From: Niastella sp.
Lineage (GTDB): Bacteria > Bacteroidota > Bacteroidia > Chitinophagales > Chitinophagaceae
Length of the DNA stretch: 64,000 nucleotides
Direction of reading: 5' to 3'
Assembly: GCA_017744515.1 (NCBI GenBank)
Contig: JAGIBF010000023.1
Location: forward strand, 1 to 64,000
Positions within the stretch are counted from its first letter, which is position 1; each line of letters begins with the position of its first letter. The position numbers were made by a program, and so were the translations under genes. Of the stretch, positions 42,644 to 51,490 are shown piece after piece. Under the pieces are notes generated by a model. The model saw only the letters and a list, made by a program, of their open reading frames with translations, was not told the DNA's origin and searched no databases.

Positions 42644-43225
42644 ATGTTCAACCTGATTTTATTTGGCCCTCCCGGCAGCGGCAAGGGAACTCAATCTGAG
42701 AAACTTATTGATAAGTATGGCCTGATCCATCTTTCTACCGGCAACCTGCTGCGGGAAGAGATTGCTAATCAGACCAAACTGGGCTTGGAAGCTAAAAGCT
42801 TTATGGACAAAGGACAGCTGGTTCCTGATGCTGTTGTGATCGGGATGATCGGTTCTGCACTGGATACGAACCCGCACGCCAAGGGTTTCCTGTTTGATGG
42901 TTTTCCCCGTACGGTAGCTCAGGCGGAAGCGCTGGACAACCTGTTGACTGGCAAGGCTTCTGAAATTGCCATTGTGCTGGCGCTGGAAGTGGACCGCGAA
43001 GAGCTGGTAGCCCGCCTGCTGAACCGTGGCAAAAGCTCTGGCCGCAGTGATGATACTGATGAGAATGTTATCCGCGCCAGGCTGGTAGAGTATGAAAACA
43101 AGACTGCGCCTGTAGCTGGTTATTATGCGCAAGCCGGTAAGGTTGTGTATGTTAAGGGCGTGGGCAGCATCGACGAGATCTTCCATTCTCTGTGCAGGCA
43201 AATTGAGGCCCGCCAGCTGGTGTAA
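42644..43225 (+). CDS. adk: Adenylate kinase
   Basis: A 193-residue short-form adenylate kinase without a zinc lid. P-loop GPPGSGKGT is at residues 7-15. The AMP site is LIHLSTGNLLREEI, the NMP/core signature is GFLFDGFPRTVAQAEALD, and the lid arginine segment is RLLNRGKSSGRSDDTDENVIRARL. It catalyses ATP + AMP = 2 ADP in the cytoplasm and is a housekeeping enzyme. It is followed by a long stem-loop terminator and the convergent esterase gene. Confidence 0.97.
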   Translation: MFNLILFGPPGSGKGTQSEKLIDKYGLIHLSTGNLLREEIANQTKLGLEAKSFMDKGQLVPDAVVIGMIGSALDTNPHAKGFLFDGFPRTVAQAEALDNLLTGKASEIAIVLALEVDREELVARLLNRGKSSGRSDDTDENVIRARLVEYENKTAPVAGYYAQAGKVVYVKGVGSIDEIFHSLCRQIEARQLV

Positions 43226-43249
43226 TATATTCTGCGTTTACATTTTAAA

Positions 43250-43293
43250 GACCTGACAGGTTGGTTTGCAACGCAAACAAAACCTGTCAGGTC
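43250..43293 (+). terminator. Long stem terminator of adk
   Basis: GACCTGACAGGTT (43250-43262) pairs exactly with AACCTGTCAGGTC (43281-43293). An inner TTTGC/GCAAA stem is present and TCTTTGCTTTT follows on the plus strand. Confidence 0.8.
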
Positions 43294-43306
43294 TCTTTGC
43301 TTTTGC

Positions 43307-43345
43307 CGAAGGGTGAGCCGCCCTTTGAGGGCGACCCACCCTTCG
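43307..43345 (-). terminator. Hairpin at the 3' end of the esterase gene
   Basis: Arms 43307-43324 and 43328-43345 (CGAAGGGTGAGCC... and ...CACCCTTCG) pair over 18 bp. The two A-C mismatches on the plus strand are G-U pairs on the minus-strand RNA, which marks the minus strand as the functional one. Confidence 0.6.
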
Positions 43346-43350
43346 ACGAG

Positions 43351-43373
43351 GCTTCGACAAGCTCAGTCTGACA
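43351..43373. repeat. Dispersed hairpin repeat, copy 5
   Basis: The plus strand reads GCTTCGACAAGCTCAG then TCTGACA. It ends 7 nt from the esterase stop codon. The loop is conserved but the stem (AGACT versus AAGCC) is disrupted; a second partial copy (CCTTCGACGAG) abuts it. Confidence 0.7.
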
Positions 43374-43380
43374 CTATTCT

Positions 43381-45087
43381 TTAGTACCTCCAGCTATTCA
43401 GGTCTGCGTTGGCAGGGGCACGTTTTTTCATTTCTTCTGCCCATTTGGTGATGAACATCGAATGGTATCGCAGGCGTGAAATGTAGTTGGGCTGGGTATG
43501 ATCGCCGTTCCAGCAATGTTCGGCGCGATCACCGTAATCTACTTCTCCGTCATAGGTTGGGTTGTCGAGTGCTTTGAGCATTTCTTCGGTGAGGTACACC
43601 GCGTTGTTGAGGTAGTAGTTGTCCATGTCGCCGCAATAGATGTGTACTTTCCCTTTTAGTTTGCTGCCAATTTTTGCCCAGTCTCTTTTCATAATCCAGG
43701 AAAGATCGAAGTGCTCTTTCCAATAAGCTGCCACTGTGCTGTCGATAGCACCTGTACGTTTGTTCCAAATTGGTTTTGGGTATCCATCGGCTCCTACCGG
43801 TGAATAGACTGCTTCCCAGATGTCGAACTGTTGTCCGCTACGGGTTTTGGTGCCGAGGGTGAGTTCCCTGTAGTTCATCTCCTGCAGGGTAGTACTTACA
43901 TGGCCCAGGTAATTGCGCATGCCGGGACGTGGTGTTTTTTTGTAGTCGCTTTCGAGGTAGTAGGCGTTCTTGTCTTTGTAGAGGTCGACTACCGTGTATG
44001 CCCTAAAGTCGATTGGGTCGGGGCAGGCGGCATAGCAGCCGTTGTACTCATCGGGATAAAAGACTTGTGCTGCCAATACTTCCCATCCTCCTGTGCTTCC
44101 GCCGTACATGAAGCGGGCCCATCCCTGCCCGACGCCTCTGAATCGTCTTTCTATTTCGGGTATCAACTCATAGGTGATGGCATCGCCATAGGGGCCGATG
44201 TTGGCGCTGTTGACTGCGTAGGAGTCGTCGTAATATGGATTGGCGTGTTGTATTTCGATAGCAATGACGCGTGGGAAGCCGGGGCCTGTCCACTGTTTGT
44301 AAAAGTTGTAGGCTTCTTGTTGTACAATCTTATTGTAGCCTGTCAGTTTAAAGCGCTCTATGTAATCCGGCTTGAGGGCTGTATCGGGCGGCATGGTACG
44401 AAAGCCGCTGAAGTTGGCCGGGAAGTGCCCATGAAAGATTGCCAACGGATATTTTACTTCCGGATGTGTATCCCATCCTTCGGGTAATAATATATGTGCA
44501 CCGAGATACATCGGGCGTCCCCAAAACTCCGTGAGTAGTTTGCTTTGTATTTTGATGTGCTTAATATATTTGGTGTCTTCGGGTTCTTTGATGGGTGGTA
44601 TCTCTTCGGTGAGCTCTATGCGTATGATATTTTTCAGCCGTGGATCTACTCTTATTTTAACGGGCTTTGAATACAGGTTGCCGGGGGCCTGGTTCCATTG
44701 TTGGCCTTCGCCGCGGTCCATCGGCAGCTTCACTACATGTCCATCTTTTCGGTGAAAGGTTTCATACTTATGGAGCAATGCCTGTACATAATATTCGCCG
44801 GGCGGCACTTGTGCGAGGCTTTGTATAGGGTATCCAAATGCTGTAGCTGTTATTGTTTTCGACTCACCGGTTTTCCAATTCTCTACATCTATACCAAATG
44901 CCAATTGTGTTTGTGGGCCATCTGCTATCTGCATGCGTGGCTCTGCGCGGTTGTTGTTGGAGAGTAGTAATAACAAGCGGCCATCCAATGGCTGGTTGCC
45001 GTATTTAGCAGCGTATGTTATGAGTACCGGCTGTTGTGCTACGGCATGATTGCTAATGAAAAGTAGCGTTAGTAAGATATATCTCAT
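43381..45087 (-). CDS. Exported alpha/beta-hydrolase-fold protein of unknown substrate
   Basis: A 568-residue protein with a signal peptide (about 1-18, MRYILLTLLFISNHAVA). Residues 20-160 form a beta-rich N-terminal domain (NQPLDGRLLLLLSNN, VPPGEYYVQALLHKYETFHR). A hydrolase domain follows, with HILLPEGWDTHPEVKYPLAI (oxyanion strand) and the nucleophile elbow MYGGSTGGWEV, S331. A late His lies in DYGDRAEHCWNGDHTQP. The layout resembles the esterase-D/enterochelin-esterase-like group of putative esterases. The substrate is not evident and I know no characterised homologue from the sequence. It stands alone between hairpins. Confidence 0.7.
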   Translation of the reverse strand: MRYILLTLLFISNHAVAQQPVLITYAAKYGNQPLDGRLLLLLSNNNRAEPRMQIADGPQTQLAFGIDVENWKTGESKTITATAFGYPIQSLAQVPPGEYYVQALLHKYETFHRKDGHVVKLPMDRGEGQQWNQAPGNLYSKPVKIRVDPRLKNIIRIELTEEIPPIKEPEDTKYIKHIKIQSKLLTEFWGRPMYLGAHILLPEGWDTHPEVKYPLAIFHGHFPANFSGFRTMPPDTALKPDYIERFKLTGYNKIVQQEAYNFYKQWTGPGFPRVIAIEIQHANPYYDDSYAVNSANIGPYGDAITYELIPEIERRFRGVGQGWARFMYGGSTGGWEVLAAQVFYPDEYNGCYAACPDPIDFRAYTVVDLYKDKNAYYLESDYKKTPRPGMRNYLGHVSTTLQEMNYRELTLGTKTRSGQQFDIWEAVYSPVGADGYPKPIWNKRTGAIDSTVAAYWKEHFDLSWIMKRDWAKIGSKLKGKVHIYCGDMDNYYLNNAVYLTEEMLKALDNPTYDGEVDYGDRAEHCWNGDHTQPNYISRLRYHSMFITKWAEEMKKRAPANADLNSWRY

Positions 45088-45348
45088 GGGAGTTTATTTT
45101 GGCTGCTAAAAGATACTTATAAAAAGGGATAAAAAAGTAGCGTTACCTACGGCGCCGCATTGAACTGCGAAGCATGTTTCTACAAAGCTATTGCACCTAA
45201 CGGCGCAAAAAACACCCAGCAATACGACGTCTTAACTAAATGAATCAGAATGGCCAATTCACCTTTTTTGGCTTTAACAATGCTTTTGTAAACGCGGAGG
45301 CTTGTTTGTGATCTATTACTGTATAAAACAAAACGGAGGAAACAAGTT

Positions 45349-45795
45349 ATGAAAAAGATTTTTACACTCGCCGCGATCATGATTAGTCTTAGTGTTGCTT
45401 CATTTGCTGCTGATCGTCCGAAGAAAGGAAAGATCTCAGTGACCAGCAATAGCCCATCTACCATCTTTGTGAAAATCGATGGTCAACGTTATAATGTGGA
45501 TCGCAATGAATTTGTGTTGAACAGTATCAAGCCGGGTAATCACCGCGTTGAGATCTACCGCATGGAGCGCAGGGGTTTATTCGGAGCGATGAAGACTACC
45601 ATGATCTACAACAGTTTTGTGATGGTTGCTCCTGATCAACTGGTGAACCTGAATGTGAACCGTTATGGTAGCGTGGCTGTAAGAAAGTCTGGTTTTGATC
45701 CTTATGACCGGGATGACAAATGGGGCCGTGACAGGGACAATGATCATGACTATGGCCGCCGGGATGATGACCGTGGCCGTGGTAACAAGTGGTAA
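45349..45795 (+). CDS. Exported protein with Asp/Arg-rich tail
   Basis: A rare strong ribosome-binding site (GGAGGA, 45335-45340) precedes ATG 45349. The 148-residue protein has a signal peptide (MKKIFTLAAIMISLSVASFA) and a short beta domain of about 85 residues. That domain resembles a PEGA-like fold (STIFVKIDGQRYNVDRNEFV, LNSIKPGNHRVEIYRMER). It ends in a low-complexity tail rich in D, R and G (DPYDRDDKWGRDRDNDHDYG). The charged tail suggests polyanion, metal or surface interaction. No specific function can be assigned. It appears monocistronic. Confidence 0.8.
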   Translation: MKKIFTLAAIMISLSVASFAADRPKKGKISVTSNSPSTIFVKIDGQRYNVDRNEFVLNSIKPGNHRVEIYRMERRGLFGAMKTTMIYNSFVMVAPDQLVNLNVNRYGSVAVRKSGFDPYDRDDKWGRDRDNDHDYGRRDDDRGRGNKW

Positions 45796-45955
45796 TGATT
45801 CAGTTGTTTGATAAATTGAAAGCCTTCCAGCAATGGGGGGCTTTTCGTTTAGTTGATATGTTGAAAGGTTAATAGGTTGATAAGGCACTCTTGCTGTACT
45901 AGCGTTATGGGGCTAAGAGCTGCAAGCCTCGCAGAGCGGAACAAAGCTTTTCTGT

Positions 45956-46414
45956 TTAGTATACGGCGCCGTAATCGGCTTTTACTTCGATGGTGGTGTA
46001 TTTGCCTTTTTCTACTGCAACGGGGGCGATGTTGTTTTTGTCATCAAAAATATTGGCGTAGTACAGGTCGTCTTTTTTGACAAAGAGGGAGTATTGTCCC
46101 GGGGGTAGTTTTATTTTAAAGTTCCCCTTTCTGTCGGCCTTTACTTCTTTCACGAGTTTTGTGCTGATGGTGGTATAAAATGACCCTTCGGTGGCTCGTT
46201 TTACCTGGCTGATGTTGGTCAATTCGTAGATATATAGGGTGGTTTGGAATGGTTGGGGTTGGGTGGATGGTTCGCCCGGGGCGGGCATCTGATTACCCAT
46301 TACCCGGTAAATTTTGCCCTTTATTCCCTCCTTTTTGCAGAAAATTCCCGTATATGAACTGAGGAGTATGACGAGCGGTAAGAATAACAGTGGTTTTACA
46401 AGCTTTTTTCGCAT
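45956..46414 (-). CDS. Membrane/exported protein with carboxypeptidase-regulatory-like domain
   Basis: A 152-residue protein. An N-terminal hydrophobic segment (about 8-26, PLLFLPLVILLSSYTGIFC) may serve as signal or, through the Cys, as lipoprotein anchor. The rest is a small beta-sandwich (IKGKIYRVMGNQMPAPGEPS..., KEVKADRKGNFKIKLPPGQY, SLFVKKDDLYYANIF) like the SpaA/carboxypeptidase-regulatory fold. It is divergent from the subtilase gene with 87 nt between them. Function unknown. Confidence 0.75.
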   Translation of the reverse strand: MRKKLVKPLLFLPLVILLSSYTGIFCKKEGIKGKIYRVMGNQMPAPGEPSTQPQPFQTTLYIYELTNISQVKRATEGSFYTTISTKLVKEVKADRKGNFKIKLPPGQYSLFVKKDDLYYANIFDDKNNIAPVAVEKGKYTTIEVKADYGAVY

Positions 46415-46501
46415 TTTCGGAAGGTTTATGACTAAATTTAAGTTGCTTTTAGCAACCAGGATTTCTAAAATATCGTTTTTTAATTAACCGCAAAAAACTT
46501 T

Positions 46502-49500
46502 ATGCCTAAGCAGAAAATTGTACCCCTTTGTGTTTTATTGTCAGGTCTTTGTGCCGCTACGTATGGTCAAACTGTAACGAAGTCGGATGAGCTTCGTCGT
46601 GCCGCTACCGAGCAGGCTGCCAAGGAAAAGGTGTTGGCTACCACTTTGCAAAAACTTGCTAAGGAAAAGAACTGGCCTTTGGTGCTCCACACTAAAAATG
46701 GTGGACTTGCCGCCCTGACCAATGTCGACGATCAGGGTTATCCTATCTATACTACTACTTACAACAATATTGTGGCTGCTGCCACTACCGGTACTAACAA
46801 GTTGTGGCCTGGCGGTGCTACCGGACTTAATCTTTCCGGTTCTTCGGCCAGTGTGCGGGGCAAGCTGGGTGTTTGGGATGGTGGCCGCGCAAGGCCTACG
46901 CACGTGGAGCTGACTGGTCGTATCAATAATAAGGAGAATGGTTCTGTGGCGATCAGCGATCATACCACGCACGTATCTGGCACACTGATCGCCGCGGGTG
47001 TAAATCCGCTGGCCAAGGGTATGGCTTTCGGGTTTCAGGACCTGGTGGTGTATGATTTCAATAGTAATCTTTCCGAGATGTTGACGGAGTCGAATGGTGG
47101 CATGCTGATCTCGAATCACTCTTATGGTTCTATTGCCGGCTGGTATCAAAACACCTCGCAGAGCAACCGTTGGGAATTCAGGGGTCAATTTGGTGCTACA
47201 GAGGATTATAAGTTTGGTTTTTATGATACAGAGGCGCAGACGTTCGACGATATCGCTTTTAATGCTCCTTATCACTTAATCGTTAAATCGGCCGGTAATA
47301 ACCGTAATCAAAACGGGCCTGCTGTGGGCGCGAATTACTGGCGCTATAATTCTTCGGGTACGATGATCGATGCAGGGCCCCGTCCTGCAGGCATCAGCAA
47401 TAATGATGGTTATGATATCATCCCCATGTCGGGCACTGCCAAGAATATTCTGACGGTAGGTGCTATCGATCCGCTGACATCGGGCTATAGCAATGCGCAA
47501 GGTGTAACGATCTCCGACTTCAGCAGCTGGGGGCCTACGGATGATGGCCGTATCAAGCCGGATATCGTGGCTGATGGTGTTGAACTGTTGTCATCTACCG
47601 GTACCAGTGATAATTCGTATAGCATATTCAGTGGTACTTCTATGGCTTCACCGGCTGCGGCAGGCTCGCTGATCCTGCTCCAGGAATACTACTCGCGTTT
47701 GCATCCGAGTACTTATATGCGTTCTGCCACTTTGAAGGCGCTGGCTATTCATACTGCTGATGAGGCAGGGACAGCTGCCGGGCCCGATTATATTTTTGGC
47801 TGGGGCGTGTTGAATGTAGCGAAGGCTGCCAATGTGATTACCGGCGCGAATGGTGGCACTGAATATCAAATTGTAGAGGATGTTCTGGCGAATGGCGCTA
47901 CCAAAACGATCAATGTGGTTGCTTCCGGCAAGGGCGCGCTCGCTGCCACACTTGTGTGGACCGACCCCAAGGGTACTGTTCATGCTGCTCAGGTCGATCT
48001 TGATACCCGCAAGCTGATCAACGATCTCGATATCAGGATCACCAGAGGGGCTACTACTTATATGCCATGGATTCTCGACCCCGCTGTTCCTGATGCAGCG
48101 GCTACTACCGGCGATAATACGCGGGATAATGTGGAGAAGGTAGAGATTGCCGATGTTGTACCCGGCGTTGCTTATACGATCACGATCTCTCATAAGGGCA
48201 CGCTAACTAATGGCTCTCAGGCTTATTCACTGATCGTGAGTGGCGTGGGTGGCACGGCTTATTGTGCTCCCGCTTCCGGTGCCAATTCCGGCGCCCGGAT
48301 CGACAGTGTTTCTTTTGGCGGTATTCAAAAGCAAAATGCAGCAGGCTGTATCACTTATACCAATTTTACTTCTATTACCGGCGCTGTTGAGCCCAACAGT
48401 ACTGCGCCTTTGTATGTAAAGCTGGCCAGCTGTGTGGGTGGCACTACGAACAAGGTTGTGAAGGCCTGGATCGATCTGAATAATGATGGTGATTTCAACG
48501 ACGCCGGTGAATTGCTGACTACAAGTGGTACTATCAATGGTGATGGTCCTTATACTACGAACGTAACCATCCCTGCCGGTGTATTGCCTGGCAATTATGC
48601 TGTTCTGCGTATTGCGGTGGTGGAGACTTCAAATGCCGCTGACGTAACGGCCTGCTATGCCGGCAATAAGGGTGAAACGCAGGACTACCGGATCCGTTTT
48701 GCCAATCCTTCGAATGATGTAGGCATTGTTGATATCGTGTCACCACAGGGTTCTGGCTGCGCTTCCGGCAGTCAGTATGTGACTATCCGGTTCAAAAACT
48801 TAAGTACCACTGCCAAGTCGAATATTGTGCTATCGGGTACTGTGAAAGATGGCGCTACTACAGTGGCTACGTTGAGTGGCACTTATGCTCCTTCGGTTGC
48901 TGCATCGGGTGAAATTGAATATACATTCCAGACTCCTTTTGCAGCTGCAGCTGGTAAAACTTACACTGTTAACGTGAAGGCTGCTCTTGTTGGTGACCAG
49001 AATGCTGCCAATGATGAGCAGACGACAAGTTTTGTGGTAAACACGCAGGCAGCAGGCCCTACTGCGCAAGCCGAGGTATGCGGTACTTCTGTCCTTCTAA
49101 GTGCTGCGAATCCGGGCTCGGATGTTATTTTGTGGTACGAAACTGCTACTGCTACCACCCCTATTGCTACTGGCGGCACTACGACTTCTACTGTCATTAC
49201 AGCTAATAAGACTTATTATGTGAGTCGTAATGAACTGGCGAATGCCAAGGTTGGCCCCGCCAATAAATCTACGCTTGGCGCAGGTGGTTATTCAACGCTC
49301 CAGAATTTCTATATGAAGTTCAATAACCAGGTGCCTGTTACTATCGAATCGGCCAGGTTGTATATTGGCGCAGCGGGCAGGGTCGAGTTTATTTTAGCTG
49401 ATCTGGGTACTGTTACGGGAACGAGTTATACTTATTTCCCCATCGCCAGCAAGACGCTGAATGTGTATCCAACTACCGTCGGCGCCGATGATCCCGGCGC

Positions 49501-50248
49501 TATTTTCGCGCTCAATTTTACAGTGACTGATCCCGGTGATCATATTATCATCTGCCGTCCGCTCGATGGCGCTTCGATCTACAGGAATAATGGTGTAACC
49601 GGTAATCCTTATCCCTTCAGTATTCCTAATATTTTCTCCATCACCGGCAACAACAACACTGACCCCAGTGACGCCAATTACTTCCAGAAGTTTTATTACT
49701 GGTTCTATGATATGAGTATCAAGTTGAATGGCTGTGCCAGCACCAGAACTTCAGTGGTTGCCAGCACGAATGTTACTCCTGTGATCACTTTGAATGGTAA
49801 TACTTTTTCCAGCAGTGTTACTTCCGGCAATCAGTGGTATCTGAACAATGCCCCTATAAACGGTGCTACAAATCAAACTTACCAGGCTACTCAAAATGGT
49901 GTTTATAAATCGGTTATTACTTCTCCTTTGGGTTGTCAGTTATCGTCTAATGAGATCACTTATGGTGTAACCGGTATTCCCAATATCGATCCATCCGAGA
50001 TCAGCCTGAAGGTGATGCCTAATCCCAATAATGGTCAGTTCACGCTCGACTTTACTGTGAGCAAGAAAGCTGATCTGAATATTTCTATTGTGAATGCTAT
50101 TGGGCAGAAGGTTTATAGTGATCGTACACCGGGCTTTATCGGAAGGTATAATCAACCTGTGAATGCCGGAAAGCTGGCGAGTGGTGTTTATCTGCTGCAG
50201 ATACAGCATGATAATAAGAGTTACTTGAAGAAGCTGATTGTGAGATAA
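46502..50248 (+). CDS. Secreted S8 (subtilisin-like) serine protease with T9SS domain
   Basis: A 1248-residue multidomain protease. A signal peptide (about 1-22) and a short pro-segment precede the S8 domain. The catalytic triad is D126 (GVWDGGRA), H157 (TTHVSGTL) and S380 (SGTSMASPAAAG). A beta-sandwich follows (about 455-580). The GEVED region starts YCAPASGANSGARIDSVSFG and contains NNDGDFNDAGE and GETQDYRI. Further Ig-like repeats follow (NVKAALVGDQNAANDEQTTS). The end is a T9SS type-A domain (LKVMPNPNNGQFTLDF, ending LKKLIVR). It should be exported and surface-anchored or released for protein degradation. It ends at a perfect hairpin shared with the convergent protease gene. Confidence 0.95.
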   Translation: MPKQKIVPLCVLLSGLCAATYGQTVTKSDELRRAATEQAAKEKVLATTLQKLAKEKNWPLVLHTKNGGLAALTNVDDQGYPIYTTTYNNIVAAATTGTNKLWPGGATGLNLSGSSASVRGKLGVWDGGRARPTHVELTGRINNKENGSVAISDHTTHVSGTLIAAGVNPLAKGMAFGFQDLVVYDFNSNLSEMLTESNGGMLISNHSYGSIAGWYQNTSQSNRWEFRGQFGATEDYKFGFYDTEAQTFDDIAFNAPYHLIVKSAGNNRNQNGPAVGANYWRYNSSGTMIDAGPRPAGISNNDGYDIIPMSGTAKNILTVGAIDPLTSGYSNAQGVTISDFSSWGPTDDGRIKPDIVADGVELLSSTGTSDNSYSIFSGTSMASPAAAGSLILLQEYYSRLHPSTYMRSATLKALAIHTADEAGTAAGPDYIFGWGVLNVAKAANVITGANGGTEYQIVEDVLANGATKTINVVASGKGALAATLVWTDPKGTVHAAQVDLDTRKLINDLDIRITRGATTYMPWILDPAVPDAAATTGDNTRDNVEKVEIADVVPGVAYTITISHKGTLTNGSQAYSLIVSGVGGTAYCAPASGANSGARIDSVSFGGIQKQNAAGCITYTNFTSITGAVEPNSTAPLYVKLASCVGGTTNKVVKAWIDLNNDGDFNDAGELLTTSGTINGDGPYTTNVTIPAGVLPGNYAVLRIAVVETSNAADVTACYAGNKGETQDYRIRFANPSNDVGIVDIVSPQGSGCASGSQYVTIRFKNLSTTAKSNIVLSGTVKDGATTVATLSGTYAPSVAASGEIEYTFQTPFAAAAGKTYTVNVKAALVGDQNAANDEQTTSFVVNTQAAGPTAQAEVCGTSVLLSAANPGSDVILWYETATATTPIATGGTTTSTVITANKTYYVSRNELANAKVGPANKSTLGAGGYSTLQNFYMKFNNQVPVTIESARLYIGAAGRVEFILADLGTVTGTSYTYFPIASKTLNVYPTTVGADDPGAIFALNFTVTDPGDHIIICRPLDGASIYRNNGVTGNPYPFSIPNIFSITGNNNTDPSDANYFQKFYYWFYDMSIKLNGCASTRTSVVASTNVTPVITLNGNTFSSSVTSGNQWYLNNAPINGATNQTYQATQNGVYKSVITSPLGCQLSSNEITYGVTGIPNIDPSEISLKVMPNPNNGQFTLDFTVSKKADLNISIVNAIGQKVYSDRTPGFIGRYNQPVNAGKLASGVYLLQIQHDNKSYLKKLIVR

Positions 50249-50281
50249 CACGAATTGGAAGCGAATTACACGAATTGAATA

Positions 50282-50330
50282 CAATAAAAAAGATCGGGTC
50301 GACTGATAGTCGACCCGATCTTTTTTATTG
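50282..50330. terminator. Bidirectional terminator between convergent proteases
   Basis: Exact 23-bp arms (50282-50304 and 50308-50330) around the loop GAT. The core is GATCGGGTCGACT and its complement, flanked by A6/T6 runs on both sides. Confidence 0.92.
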
Positions 50331-50338
50331 TGCTCGTG

Positions 50339-51328
50339 TTATTTCATTTGTCCGGGGATGACGGTGAGGGTGGTTTTGTGGCCACCGCGGAGTACGTGTA
50401 ATGGCGTACGTTGCCCGATGACGCTGTCGTTGAGTTGCTGGTGCAGGTCATCGACTGATGTTACTGTCTTTTCGCCAAAGCCTACTATGATGTCGCCGGT
50501 ACGCAGTTCATTGTTGTATACTGGTCCATCGGCCACAATCTCAAATACGTATACGCCTGTTTTGTTGGTGAGCCTATTGGCTGCCCGCATCCGTTCTGTG
50601 AGGTTAACCGACTGTCCGGCTATGCCCAACCAGGCCCGCTTAACTGTACCGTGGATGATCAGCTTGCCGGCCACATAAGCTGCCAGATTGGAGGACACGG
50701 CGAAGCATATTCCATGTGCTGTTGGTATCATGGCTGTGTTAACGCCTATCACCTGCCCCAATGAGTTGACCAATGGTCCGCCCGAATTACCCGGGTTGAG
50801 AGAAGCGTCGGTTTGAATGATGTCGTCAATCAACCTGCCATTGGTGGCCCGCAATGTTCTTCCCAGAGCACTTACCACGCCCGCCGTCACCGTATGTTGT
50901 AATCCTAATGGGTTGCCAATCGCGATGGCGATCTGCCCGGGCTGCAACTGGCCGGAATCGGCAAAGGTCAATGCTTTCAGGTTGGTTTCATAAATCTTCA
51001 ATACGGCGATGTCGGTAGAAGGATCCGCGCCTTTGAGTTCTGCGTTTACCAGTCGGCCATCGGCCAGGGAGGCTTTTATGCTGGTGGCATTTTCTATGAC
51101 GTGGTGGTTGGTGACAATGAAGCCATCGGATGAAATGATGAATCCTGAACCGCTGCCGGGCGTGAGTCGCTCCTGCCGGGTTTGGCGATCGATCATTTTT
51201 TTGGTGACCTGTATATGTACTACGGCTTCTGCAATGGTATTTACTACGCCTGTAATCGTTTTAGAATAGGTATCAAGCAGTGCTGCATCGGTATGCTGCA
51301 CCAGTTGTACTGGTGTTGTGTTTTCCAT
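50339..51328 (-). CDS. HtrA-like S1C serine protease with PDZ domain, no signal peptide
   Basis: A 329-residue trypsin-like protease plus C-terminal PDZ. Triad: H76 (IVTNHHVIE), D106 (STDIAVLKI) and S182 (NPGNSGGPLVN). The PDZ domain spans about 235-325 (GVYVFEIVADGPVYNNELRT, GDIIVGFGEKTVTSVDDLHQ). The N-terminus (MENTTPVQLVQHTDAALLDT) is hydrophilic and has no signal or anchor; I find no upstream in-frame extension that would supply one. HtrA/Deg proteins are normally periplasmic quality-control enzymes, so this one should be cytoplasmic unless exported by another route. It is convergent with the subtilase and probably monocistronic. Confidence 0.92.
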   Translation of the reverse strand: MENTTPVQLVQHTDAALLDTYSKTITGVVNTIAEAVVHIQVTKKMIDRQTRQERLTPGSGSGFIISSDGFIVTNHHVIENATSIKASLADGRLVNAELKGADPSTDIAVLKIYETNLKALTFADSGQLQPGQIAIAIGNPLGLQHTVTAGVVSALGRTLRATNGRLIDDIIQTDASLNPGNSGGPLVNSLGQVIGVNTAMIPTAHGICFAVSSNLAAYVAGKLIIHGTVKRAWLGIAGQSVNLTERMRAANRLTNKTGVYVFEIVADGPVYNNELRTGDIIVGFGEKTVTSVDDLHQQLNDSVIGQRTPLHVLRGGHKTTLTVIPGQMK

Positions 51329-51490
51329 GCACGTTGCAGTTCAAACTTATGGCCAATTGTGTTTTCTGTCAGGGTGACGGGAAACAAGGTATTAGTTTTT
51401 AGCTTTTGTCAGTTAGCGGCTGGCTTTTACTGTCTGGCCGCCTGAAGCAGCCTGACGGATTCGCGCGAAGTGGCCTGACGTGTCGGACGT

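Noticed and set aside
45577..45888. 103-codon minus-strand frame overlapping the Asp/Arg-rich protein gene
   Set aside because: It is antisense to a gene with a strong ribosome-binding site and starts in a low-complexity repeat.
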